From the NCBI GenBank assembly GCA_946405115.1, contig CAMJGB010000047.1:1-11343 (forward strand): a DNA stretch of 11,343 bases. Reading direction: 5' to 3'. This document shows positions 1 to 6,299 of the stretch, in pieces (position 1 is the first letter of the stretch; each line of letters starts with the position of its first letter). The translations under genes were made by a program, and so were the position numbers. The notes below the pieces were generated by a model that saw nothing but the letters and a program-made list of their open reading frames with translations, was not told the origin of the DNA and did no database searches. Source of the stretch: an uncultured Clostridia bacterium (lineage in GTDB: Bacteria; Bacillota; Clostridia; Saccharofermentanales; Saccharofermentanaceae).

Positions 1-1055
1 CAGGAATGCTCACATCTTCCGGACAGGCTGCAAACTTCTTCGCAGTATTCAACATCTGTGAAGCAGGAGATCACTTCATCGCTTCATCATCAATCTACGG
101 CGGAACATACAATCTGTTCGGCGTAACAATGAAGAAGATGGGCATCGAGTGCACATTCGTTGACCAGTCACTGTCTTATGATGAACTCTCCAAGCACTTC
201 AAACCCAACACAAAGTGCGTATTCGGTGAGACTATCACAAATCCTACTGTTAATATTCTCGATATTGAGAAGTTCGCTAAGCTCGCACATGATCACGGTG
301 TTCCGCTTATTATCGACAACACATTCGCGACACCTGTTAACTGCCGTCCTTTCGAGTGGGGCTGCGACATCGTAACTCATTCAACAACAAAGTACATTGA
401 CGGACACGCTTCATCAGTCGGCGGTGCTATCATCGACAGCGGCAACTTCGACTGGATGGCTCACGCTGATAAGTTCCCGGGCCTTACAACACCTGACGAG
501 TCTTATCACGGAATCACATATGCTACTAAGTTCGGTAAGGGCGCTTATATCACAAAGGCTACAGCTCAGCTTATGAGAGACTTCGGATGCATCCAGTCAC
601 CTCAGAATTCTTACTACATCCAGTTGGGTCTTGAGTCCCTGGCTGTAAGAATGAGACGTCACTGCGAGAACGCTCAGAAGGTTGCCGAGTATCTTGCATC
701 CGATGATCGTATCGCTTGGGTTAAGTATCCCGGTCTTAAGACAGACGATAACTATGAGCTTGCTCAGAAGTATTGTCCTAACGGTACTTGCGGCGTATTG
801 TGCTTCGGCGTAAAGGGCGGAAGAGAAGCATCTATCAAGTTCATGGATTCACTCGAGTTTGCTACAATTGCTACTCACGTTGCAGACTGTAAGACACTGT
901 TGCTTCATCCTGCATCTCATACACACAGACAGCTCACAGATGAGCAGCTTCTCGAGGCCGGCGTAGCACCTGATCTTATCAGATTCAGCGTAGGTCTTGA
1001 GGATCCTGATGATATCATCAACGATATCAAGCAGGCTCTTGATAAGATCTCATAA
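1..1055 (+). CDS. metY: O-acetylhomoserine sulfhydrylase (aminocarboxypropyltransferase), 5'-truncated by window edge
   Basis: This PLP enzyme of the Cys/Met metabolism family makes homocysteine from O-acetylhomoserine and sulfide in the cytoplasm, the direct sulfhydrylation route to methionine. The reading frame is open from the window edge. The ATG at 6 is internal, because the preceding codon already belongs to the conserved GMLTSSGQAAN block, so the true start lies upstream and roughly 75-80 residues are missing compared with the usual length of about 430. Counting from that internal Met, YGGTYNLF (31-38) carries the phosphate-binding Tyr, IIDNTFATP (102-110) the Asp facing the pyridine nitrogen, and STTKYIDGH (126-134) the Schiff-base Lys at 129 (codon 390-392). 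The C-terminal block HPASHTHRQL followed by IRFSVGLED is typical. The gene ends with TAA at 1053-1055 and is followed by a terminator. A cystathionine gamma-synthase or methionine gamma-lyase is less likely given the long MetY-type insert around 150-175. The family is certain; exact substrate preference is inferred. Confidence 0.93.
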   Translation, partial: GMLTSSGQAANFFAVFNICEAGDHFIASSSIYGGTYNLFGVTMKKMGIECTFVDQSLSYDELSKHFKPNTKCVFGETITNPTVNILDIEKFAKLAHDHGVPLIIDNTFATPVNCRPFEWGCDIVTHSTTKYIDGHASSVGGAIIDSGNFDWMAHADKFPGLTTPDESYHGITYATKFGKGAYITKATAQLMRDFGCIQSPQNSYYIQLGLESLAVRMRRHCENAQKVAEYLASDDRIAWVKYPGLKTDDNYELAQKYCPNGTCGVLCFGVKGGREASIKFMDSLEFATIATHVADCKTLLLHPASHTHRQLTDEQLLEAGVAPDLIRFSVGLEDPDDIINDIKQALDKIS

Positions 1056-1088
1056 TCATCATTACGAGATTAGATAATTGATTAATAA

Positions 1089-1126
1089 ACGGGGTTTTCA
1101 AAATGATTGAAGACCCCGTTATTATT
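1089..1126 (+). terminator. Rho-independent terminator after the sulfhydrylase gene
   Basis: A 13-bp stem pairs 1089-1101 (ACGGGGTTTTCAA) with 1107-1119 (TTGAAGACCCCGT), with one G-U pair and a five-base AATGA loop. It begins 34 bases after the TAA of the sulfhydrylase gene and is followed by a T-rich tail (TATTATTTGTT). The other flank (1081-1088) is A/T-rich, so the reverse direction also has a moderate T-rich tail. The hairpin could therefore also stop transcripts arriving from the converging - strand operon. No other good terminator was found for that operon. Confidence 0.8.
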
Positions 1127-1151
1127 TGTTGTACTGCCCTATCCTATATAT

Positions 1152-1170
1152 TACTTTGACTTTCAAAGTA
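1152..1170. repeat. Short perfect inverted repeat (possible operator or small hairpin)
   Basis: TACTTTGA at 1152-1159 is repeated as its perfect reverse complement TCAAAGTA at 1163-1170, separated by CTT. It lies 17 bases upstream of the strong ribosome binding site of the decayed small gene and just after an A/T-rich stretch (TATATATT, 1145-1152) that could be a -10 element. Its place suggests a control site or leader hairpin of the former gene. It is too A/T-rich, and lacks a T-run, to be called a terminator with confidence. Function is inferred only from position. Confidence 0.4.
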
Positions 1171-1186
1171 TTTATCATCATAAGGA

Positions 1187-1194
1187 AAAGGAGG
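1187..1194 (+). promoter_or_regulatory. Strong ribosome binding site left in front of a broken gene
   Basis: AAAGGAGG at 1187-1194 lies six bases before an ATG at 1201, which is ideal Shine-Dalgarno sequence and spacing. The frame it serves stops after seven codons (TGA at 1222-1224). This makes the site the best evidence that a real gene once started here. Confidence 0.6.
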
Positions 1195-1200
1195 CGGGAA

Positions 1201-1516
1201 ATGGAGCAGTTATACAAAAAATGATTATCTGAAGATTTATATGAGATCAAGAAAGAATCGCTCATATAAAAAGCGCTATATCGAGAATTAAGTATAAGAA
1301 TTAAATCTGAACTCATAGAAATTTCCAGAATAGAAAATTACATATGATGATTCCGGTAAATCAATCATAGAAAAATCCGATTTATGAGAATTATGTATAA
1401 GATTATTAAAGTGTAATCGCGTGAAGCTGATATCAGAATCAGAAATGATCATAATAACGGTGAGAGAGAATGGTAAATACCGAATTAGGATAAAACTCTC
1501 ATTGATAAACCGGTAA
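1201..1516 (+). pseudogene. Decayed small gene (about 100 residues if repaired)
   Basis: The ATG at 1201 follows an ideal ribosome binding site. Read in that frame, the sequence gives a protein-like charged and hydrophobic pattern: MEQLYKK, stop, LSEDLYEIKKESLI, stop, then KALYRELSIRIKSELIEISR and onward to 1344. Stops are at 1222 (TGA), 1267 (TAA) and 1345 (TGA). One base over, from about 1334, the pattern continues as YDDSGKSIIEKSDL, a stop at 1385, then an open run of 43 codons to TAA at 1514-1516 that includes ELCIRLLKCNRVKLISESE. Three stops and one frame change would have to be repaired. The segment ISRIENY followed by SDL-ELC loosely resembles the region after the phospho-acceptor helix of histidine kinases, but this is weak and I do not assign a family. 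It could also be chance open frame in A/T-rich intergenic DNA. Confidence 0.42.
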
Positions 1517-1664
1517 ATCCAGGAAAACGCTTAAAACCAGTAATATCAATATTTACAAGGTATCATCTTCCGTAAAACTATCCCTTCCTTATTCACCATA
1601 ATTGTAATTATACCGAATTGGCACATAAGAATTACAGACAGAATAATAAGTTATACAAGTGGGA
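1517..1664. other. Non-coding stretch between the decayed gene and the - strand operon end
   Basis: This A/T-rich stretch lies downstream of the last operon gene. I see no gene, tRNA, tmRNA or strong terminator in it. The only structures are a small palindrome (ATAATT, GT, AATTAT, near 1599-1612) and a spaced 7-base inverted repeat, GAATAAT at 1641-1647 against ATTATTC at 1664-1670, which overlaps the stop codon of the VanZ-like gene. Neither has the GC-rich stem and T-run of an intrinsic terminator. Confidence 0.5.
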
Positions 1665-2204
1665 TTATTCGTATCTTACCTCATTCCTACCGAGGTATCT
1701 TAAATAAATCGTGAAGATGATTCTTATGATGATCAGTACAATAATGATTCCAATTGAATCAATTAACACATCTCTGATGGAACCGTCGCGACCTTCGACG
1801 AACAACTGATGATATTCATCAACAACTGCTGTAAGCAATGACATCCACAATGTAAGTGCAATGTACATCTCGTTATCTGACTTAACGAGCTTAACAGGAC
1901 TCTCTGCATATGATCTTACAAACGATATCCTGTTCGTATATCTTGCAGCTGCAAACGTGAATACTGTCAAAACAGCATATTCAAGAACATGAATAATCTT
2001 ACGTAATAATGTATCAGTAAGAATATTCTCACCAAAGAATATCTCAAGATATTTTAACGCGCTGCTGCTTCTTTCATATGAATCCGTTCCATTCTCAGAT
2101 GACAGATAAAAGATCATAACTATCCAGGCTGCCGTAAGCATCCAGAAAAAGACTGCTGCCAAAAGATCAGGTACTGATATATCTTTATTCTTCGGTCTCT
2201 TCAT
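1665..2204 (-). CDS. VanZ-family membrane protein
   Basis: A 179-residue integral membrane protein of the VanZ-like family. Members include VanZ, linked to low-level teicoplanin resistance, but most are of unknown role in the envelope. Four membrane segments are visible at about 13-34, 70-89, 112-128 and 149-169. The family signatures are present: RKIIHVLEYAVL (68-79) at the second segment and DEYHQLFVEGR (129-139) followed by DVLIDSIG (145-152) before the fourth, with the conserved Asp-Glu, His-Gln and Gly-Arg. The soluble loop at about 90-111 is charged. It is the last gene of the operon, with only two bases after the smpB stop and no good ribosome binding site of its own, which suggests coupled translation. 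No vancomycin-resistance genes surround it, so a resistance role should not be assumed. Confidence 0.85.
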   Translation of the reverse strand: MKRPKNKDISVPDLLAAVFFWMLTAAWIVMIFYLSSENGTDSYERSSSALKYLEIFFGENILTDTLLRKIIHVLEYAVLTVFTFAAARYTNRISFVRSYAESPVKLVKSDNEMYIALTLWMSLLTAVVDEYHQLFVEGRDGSIRDVLIDSIGIIIVLIIIRIIFTIYLRYLGRNEVRYE

Positions 2205-2206
2205 AC

Positions 2207-2686
2207 TTAGCGTCTTTCTCTGTTATTGTTCTTAATCGCTCTGTCAATCTCGCGCTTAGCCTGCTTTGAAGCCTCAACGTCACGCTTATCATAGTTCTTC
2301 TTACCTCTTGCAAGGCCTATCTCGAACTTAACACGTCCGTCTTTAAAATAACACTTTGTAGGTACAAGTGTAAGACCGTCGAGCTTAATCTTGGAATAAA
2401 GCTTGATGATCTCTTTCTTATGCATAAGAAGCTTTCTTGTTCTCTGGGGATCAAGCTTTAAGAAAGTGTTTGCCTGATCATAGGCACTAATATTAACGCC
2501 GATAAGGAATATCTCTCCGCCCTTTACGGTAACATAAGCATCACGAAGGTTGATCTTGCCCGCACGTATACTCTTGACCTCGGTTCCTGCGAGGACAATA
2601 CCGCATTCATAGCGTTCTTCGATAAAGTAATCGTGATAAGCCTTTCTGTTCTCGGCTATTATCTTAATTCCCTGTTCCTTCGGCAT
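2207..2686 (-). CDS. smpB: SsrA-binding protein SmpB
   Basis: SmpB binds tmRNA (SsrA) and guides it into stalled ribosomes for trans-translation, which frees the ribosome and tags the unfinished protein for degradation. Starting at the ATG at 2684-2686 the protein has 159 residues, typical for the family. The OB-fold core begins with IAENRKAYHDYFIEERYECG (10-29) and LAGTEVKSIRAGKINLRDAY (32-51). GLARGKKNYDKRD (124-136) leads into the basic C-terminal tail that enters the mRNA channel. An in-frame TTG at 2696-2698 would add four residues, but the ATG has GGGAG five bases upstream and starts one base after the tsaD stop, so I prefer it. The tmRNA gene, often near smpB, is not in this window. 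Confidence 0.95.
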   Translation of the reverse strand: MPKEQGIKIIAENRKAYHDYFIEERYECGIVLAGTEVKSIRAGKINLRDAYVTVKGGEIFLIGVNISAYDQANTFLKLDPQRTRKLLMHKKEIIKLYSKIKLDGLTLVPTKCYFKDGRVKFEIGLARGKKNYDKRDVEASKQAKREIDRAIKNNNRERR

Positions 2687-2687
2687 C

Positions 2688-3710
2688 TTATCTCCCAAGC
2701 TTTAAGGACGGTGTAGCATTTAAAGCCAGATCGTCCCTCCTACCGTTAATATATTCAAAGTAACCCGCAGAAGCAATCATCGCGGCATTATCCGTACATA
2801 ATCTAAGCTTCGGATAGTATAGCTTAAGATCATGCTTTAATGAAGCCTCGTCAAAAGCCTTACGCAGGAATGAATTCGCAGAAACTCCGCCCGCAAGGCA
2901 TATCTTCTTGATGCCGGTAGCTTCTGAAGCCTTAACCGTATGATCACAAAGTATCTTCGCGATATGCTTCTGATAAGAAGCAGCGAAGTCACTTACGTTG
3001 ATCTCCTCCCCCTTCTGTTTTGACTGATTAATGATATTAAGAGCATTAGTCTTAATTCCGGAGAAAGAGAAATCAAGCGTATCCTTCATATGGTTAACTG
3101 CAAACTCGTATGCGTTAACGTCTCCTCCCTGTCCGGCCTTATCCATCTTAGGTCCGCCCGGATAACCCAAACCTATAACACGTGCGATCTTATCGATTGC
3201 TTCACCTGCTGCATCATCACGTGTCTTACCTAAGATCTCAAGCTCTGTATAGGAATTAACCTTAACGATCTGTGTATTGCCTCCGCTAACACAAAGGCAC
3301 AAGAACTCCGGCTCAAGTTCAGGAAAACAAAGATAGTTGGCACAGATATGACCGTGAAGATGATTAACGCCTACCAGAGGCTTTCCCGTTGCCGCACATA
3401 AGCCTTTCGCCGCGGAAAGTCCTACGAGCAAAGCTCCTACGAGTCCCGGGCCGTATGTAACAGCTACAGCATCGATATCATCTAAAGTAACGTTTGCTTC
3501 TTTCAAAGCAGACTCGATGCAGGGATAAATCGCATCGACATGCATTCTTGAAGCAAGCTCAGGAACAACGCCGCCGTACTGCTCATGGAAATCAGCCTGG
3601 GATGCAATAACATCGCTTAAGATCTCACGGCCGTTCTTAACCACAGAAGCTGCGGTCTCATCACATGAGGATTCTATTCCTAATATAAGTACGTCTTTCT
3701 TGTTCTCCAT
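2688..3710 (-). CDS. tsaD: tRNA N6-adenosine threonylcarbamoyltransferase TsaD
   Basis: TsaD transfers the threonylcarbamoyl group from threonylcarbamoyl-AMP to A37 of tRNAs that read ANN codons (t6A), working with TsaB, TsaE and TsaC. At 340 residues it is full length. The ASKHA-type fold starts with LGIESSCDETAAS (10-22). The metal-binding pair H117 and H121 lies in NHLHGHI, and D307 in CTDNAA is the third metal ligand. SGGNT (142-146), GYPGGPKMDK (182-191), FSFSGIKT (214-221) and GGVSANSFLR (274-283) are the usual nucleotide and active-site segments. The start ATG at 3708-3710 lies four bases after the stop of the upstream hydrolase-fold gene, with only a short AAGG close to it, so translation is probably coupled. 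Partners tsaB, tsaE and tsaC are not in the window. Confidence 0.97.
   Translation of the reverse strand: MENKKDVLILGIESSCDETAASVVKNGREILSDVIASQADFHEQYGGVVPELASRMHVDAIYPCIESALKEANVTLDDIDAVAVTYGPGLVGALLVGLSAAKGLCAATGKPLVGVNHLHGHICANYLCFPELEPEFLCLCVSGGNTQIVKVNSYTELEILGKTRDDAAGEAIDKIARVIGLGYPGGPKMDKAGQGGDVNAYEFAVNHMKDTLDFSFSGIKTNALNIINQSKQKGEEINVSDFAASYQKHIAKILCDHTVKASEATGIKKICLAGGVSANSFLRKAFDEASLKHDLKLYYPKLRLCTDNAAMIASAGYFEYINGRRDDLALNATPSLKLGR
2692..2696 (-). promoter_or_regulatory. Ribosome binding site deciding the smpB start
   Basis: Read on the - strand, GGGAG lies five bases before the ATG at 2684-2686. The alternative upstream TTG start would overlap this site and the end of tsaD, so the site supports the ATG as the smpB start. 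Confidence 0.55.
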
Positions 3711-3714
3711 AACC

Positions 3715-4743
3715 TTAAATAAAGTACGATTGCATAAATCGCATTACTGTCTCAATATAATCGTCCTTACCCATTCTGAACGACTCGAGGTAACCTGCAC
3801 CCGGAATCATTCTGGCAACGGTAAGGCTTGAATTAAGCCTGTTACGTTCCTCTACGATCTGTGTTATCTGATCAGCTCCGATAAACGTATCGTGTCCGCC
3901 GTATATTATACATACCGGCATCTGAAGACGCGAAATCTCTGCAACAAGATTAACAGATCCGCTCTCACCCGCAGAGATTCTGATGGCATAAGGAACGAAC
4001 ATCTTCGTGATGCTTCCCATGAACTCTGTCTGCTCAACAATGGCGCGGATGTAATCATCGGAATTCTTCGCAGGTGAATCGAAGATCATGCCGATGACAT
4101 AAGACTTATCGAAACCGAGATTCAGGATATCCTGCGAGTAATCGTTAAGCTCTGCTTCTGAAAGATTTGCTTCCGGAAGCTTATCGTAAGCAAGCATCGA
4201 TGAAGTACATCCCGTACCGATACCGTAAAGCACTACATTAGTAGTAACCGAGATTGATCTTACCTGCGCGATGGCACCTATTACATCCTGCCACTCAAGG
4301 TACCCGTAATTGCATACGTCTCCTTCCGACTCTCCGCTGTTACGCTGATCGAAAAGGAACACGTTATAGTTGTTATCAAGCAAGGTCTCAACAAGGTCAA
4401 CCATGTTAACTCCGAAAGGAAGTCTGTTGGAACCTGCATCATGAACTACGATTACGGTAGTAATGGGATTATCGCACTTAAAGAACCAACCTGACAGATT
4501 GGTCTGACCGTCGAATGATTCGAACGAACAGGTCGAGTACGAAGGAAGGATATTAGAAGGCACGTTTGATACCGAAGTCTTATCAATACTCATAAGGTGG
4601 TTGGATGATGAGATCGTAAGTACAACGAAGAAGATCAGGATCGCTGCAAGAATACTCAAAATAAGAGCTGATCTAACGATAAAGTTTGATCCGCCTCTTA
4701 CTCTTCTTTTACCTTCGAGAACCTGTTGAAAACCTGACGTCAT
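3715..4743 (-). CDS. Membrane-anchored alpha/beta-hydrolase-fold protein, probable pseudoenzyme
   Basis: A 342-residue protein with a positively charged N-terminus (KRRVR, 12-16) and one membrane segment at about 22-45. This predicts a signal anchor with the globular part outside the cell. The domain from about 70 follows the alpha/beta-hydrolase order: HDAGSNR (101-107) where the oxyanion HG motif normally lies, FLFDQRNSGESEG (129-141), a nucleophile elbow at VLYGIGTG (171-178), FDSPAKNS (221-228), CIIYGGHDTFI (278-288) with the acid D285, and PGAGYLESF (314-322) where the catalytic His normally lies. The nucleophile position 176 is Gly instead of Ser, the His position 318 is Tyr, and residue 102 is Asp instead of Gly. 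Only the acid remains, so classical hydrolase activity is unlikely. Relatives are often annotated as alpha/beta hydrolases of the BAAT/YqkD-like kind. Start ATG has AAGGA overlapping the corA stop. A binding or scaffold role is inference. Confidence 0.82.
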   Translation of the reverse strand: MTSGFQQVLEGKRRVRGGSNFIVRSALILSILAAILIFFVVLTISSSNHLMSIDKTSVSNVPSNILPSYSTCSFESFDGQTNLSGWFFKCDNPITTVIVVHDAGSNRLPFGVNMVDLVETLLDNNYNVFLFDQRNSGESEGDVCNYGYLEWQDVIGAIAQVRSISVTTNVVLYGIGTGCTSSMLAYDKLPEANLSEAELNDYSQDILNLGFDKSYVIGMIFDSPAKNSDDYIRAIVEQTEFMGSITKMFVPYAIRISAGESGSVNLVAEISRLQMPVCIIYGGHDTFIGADQITQIVEERNRLNSSLTVARMIPGAGYLESFRMGKDDYIETVMRFMQSYFI

Positions 4744-4749
4744 ACTTCC

Positions 4750-5727
4750 TTACAAGATACTCTTCTTCTTAAGTATGTATGCTGTAAGCACAACACTTAA
4801 TACGCAAGAAGTCAGTATAGATATGAAAGGAAACGGCTGCGATATGAATTCAGGATCCCAGGGCATCGGGAAATTCTGTCCGAAGAAACATCCGATAAGA
4901 TCAGGGATCGTAAGAACGATGGTCGCAGCAGCGAGCACCTTCATTATGTCGTTCATGTTGTTCGAGATGATGGATGCATAAGCATCTGTCGTAGTGCTTA
5001 CGATGTTGGCATAAATATCAGCCATCTCATGAGCCTGCTTATACTCGATTACTACGTCCTCAAGAAGATCCTCATCTTCCTCATAGAGCTTGATGATTCT
5101 TCCCCTCATGAGCTTCTCAAGCACGGCCTCGTTAGACTTCAATGATGAAGCGAAGTAAACGAGTGACTTACTTAACTCAAGACGCTTATAAAGTTCCTTG
5201 TTGGATACTGCCTTCTCAAGCTCGTTCTCGGCGACTTCCAAAGTCTTATCGATGAAGCGCAAGAGTCTCAAGTACTCTCTTGCTACAGCATAAAGAATCT
5301 GAATCGTAAATCTCGTTCTGTAAGGAATGAACAGATCCTTAATTCTGTTCTCGATGAAGTGGTCAAGAATCGATGTCTGTCTTAAGGAAACGGTAACGAT
5401 ATTCTTGTCAGTAAGAATGATACCGAGAGGCGTCGTCTCATAGATAACACTCTCGTTCTCTCTTCTTGTATAAGGAATATCCACGATGACAAGAACCGTA
5501 TCAGTATCATCATCATAGTCGATACGAGGTCTCTCTTCTTCGTCCAAAGGATAACGCAAGAACTCCTGCGGAATGTTAAGTTCCGTCTCAATTCTCGCGA
5601 TCTCAGCTTCTGTAGGAGAATAAAGGTTAACCCAGCAATCGAGTGTAATCTCTTCGGATTCGGTTGTTCTGTATATCAACCTGGAGGCTGTTTTGCTTAC
5701 TTCTCTTGATGTGTAAATATCGAGCAC
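4750..5727 (-). CDS. CorA-like divalent-cation transporter with a GQN variant motif
   Basis: A 325-residue member of the CorA metal-ion transporter family, which forms inner-membrane pentamers that let in Mg2+ and sometimes Co2+ or Ni2+. The soluble N-terminal domain (1-130) is followed by long helices (about 135-262) and two C-terminal membrane segments (about 263-282 and 300-319), ending in a short basic tail (KKKSIL). The family signature at the end of the first membrane segment is normally YGMN; here it reads FFGQN (281-285), then FPMP, so the Met is Gln. The periplasmic loop DPEFISQPFP follows. Translation starts at a GTG (5725-5727) with GGGAGG seven bases upstream; no better ATG is available. 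It is separated from dut by 67 bases, the largest gap in the operon. Family membership is strong; ion specificity, or even transport, is less sure given the variant filter. Confidence 0.88.
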   Translation of the reverse strand: MLDIYTSREVSKTASRLIYRTTESEEITLDCWVNLYSPTEAEIARIETELNIPQEFLRYPLDEEERPRIDYDDDTDTVLVIVDIPYTRRENESVIYETTPLGIILTDKNIVTVSLRQTSILDHFIENRIKDLFIPYRTRFTIQILYAVAREYLRLLRFIDKTLEVAENELEKAVSNKELYKRLELSKSLVYFASSLKSNEAVLEKLMRGRIIKLYEEDEDLLEDVVIEYKQAHEMADIYANIVSTTTDAYASIISNNMNDIMKVLAAATIVLTIPDLIGCFFGQNFPMPWDPEFISQPFPFISILTSCVLSVVLTAYILKKKSIL

Positions 5728-5734
5728 AGTAAAA

Positions 5735-5740
5735 CCTCCC
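5735..5740 (-). promoter_or_regulatory. Strong ribosome binding site for the GTG start of corA
   Basis: On the - strand GGGAGG sits seven bases before the GTG at 5725-5727 and fixes that codon as the start. A small hairpin (CTTC, GGC, GAAG) lies immediately upstream. The 67-base gap contains a TAGAAT that could serve as a -10 element but no matching -35, so I do not call an internal promoter. Confidence 0.6.
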
Positions 5741-5794
5741 TTCGCCGAAGTGAACCACGTTATTCTATCATTTTGAGGGCTTTAATTCTACCCC

Positions 5795-6298
5795 TTAGGA
5801 GATACCGGAATGACCGAATCCGCCGCCTCTGTCTTCGCCTATTTCCTTAACATTATCAACGAATTCGATGTCAGCGTATTCAACCTTGTTGATTACCATC
5901 TGAGCGATGCGGTCACCCTTCTTGATAAGGTATGTTCCGTGCTTGCATCCCTTGTCATTAAGAGTAAACGGATTCTCCTCGGAGGCATCCTCTCTTTGAG
6001 ATGCGTTGTAGATGATTACATTAACCTCATCTCTGTATCCGCAGTCGATCGTTCCGGGAGCATTAGGAACTCTTAACGGAGTCTTGAGAGAAATACCGCT
6101 TCTGGGTCTGATCTGAACCTCATAACCGTAAGGAATAGCCATCTTAAGACCTGTGGGAACAAGCACACTGCATCCGGGCTTAACGAGGATATCTTCGCAG
6201 GAATAAAGATCCATTCCTGCATCGCCGTCATTGGCATACTTAGGTGCAACTGCCTCTTCCCTGCACTTCTCCATGGGAAGCTTAATTCTCTCTGTCAT
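5795..6298 (-). CDS. dut: dUTP diphosphatase (dUTPase)
   Basis: This trimeric dUTPase hydrolyses dUTP to dUMP and pyrophosphate, keeping uracil out of DNA and supplying dUMP for thymidylate. All five family motifs are present in order: DAGMDLYS (26-33), RPRSGIS (64-70), NAPGTIDCGYRDEVNV (79-94, with the catalytic Asp85 and the uracil-side Tyr88), GDRIAQMV (128-135) and the P-loop-like RGGGFGHSG (157-165). At 167 residues it is about 15-20 longer than the usual trimeric enzyme. The extra length is an acidic and polar insert between motifs 3 and 4 (about 102-122). The ATG start has GGAGG six bases upstream (6305-6309), inside the last codons of the U32 gene, whose stop is one base before the ATG. 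Confidence 0.96.
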   Translation of the reverse strand: MTERIKLPMEKCREEAVAPKYANDGDAGMDLYSCEDILVKPGCSVLVPTGLKMAIPYGYEVQIRPRSGISLKTPLRVPNAPGTIDCGYRDEVNVIIYNASQREDASEENPFTLNDKGCKHGTYLIKKGDRIAQMVINKVEYADIEFVDNVKEIGEDRGGGFGHSGIS

Positions 6299-6299
6299 C

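Noticed and set aside
1122..1316. A 64-codon open frame on the - strand in the intergenic interval
   Set aside because: No ribosome binding site, Leu/Ile/Ser-rich composition typical of A/T-rich non-coding DNA, and it runs opposite to the better supported decayed gene.
1201..1516. Stop-codon recoding (TGA read as an amino acid) in the small broken frame
   Set aside because: The frame also contains TAA and needs a frame change, and all intact genes in the window use TAA or TGA as ordinary stops.
1353..1519. Direct repeat CCGGTAAATC at 1353-1362 and 1510-1519
   Set aside because: Ten bases, two copies only, no flanking symmetry or mobile gene; compatible with chance in this interval.
1120..1664. 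Possible tmRNA (ssrA) gene near smpB
   Set aside because: No tRNA-like 3' end with CCA, no T-arm consensus and no Ala-rich tag frame on either strand.
1665..2204. VanZ-like gene as a glycopeptide-resistance gene
   Set aside because: The family is broad, and no vanH, vanA, vanX or regulator is nearby; the operon is housekeeping.
2687..2698. TTG start for smpB giving a 163-residue protein
   Set aside because: It overlaps tsaD and lacks a proper ribosome binding site; the ATG at 2684-2686 has one and gives a typical length.
5728..5794. Internal promoter between dut and corA
   Set aside because: A TAGAAT is present but there is no -35 at proper distance; the evidence is too weak to annotate.
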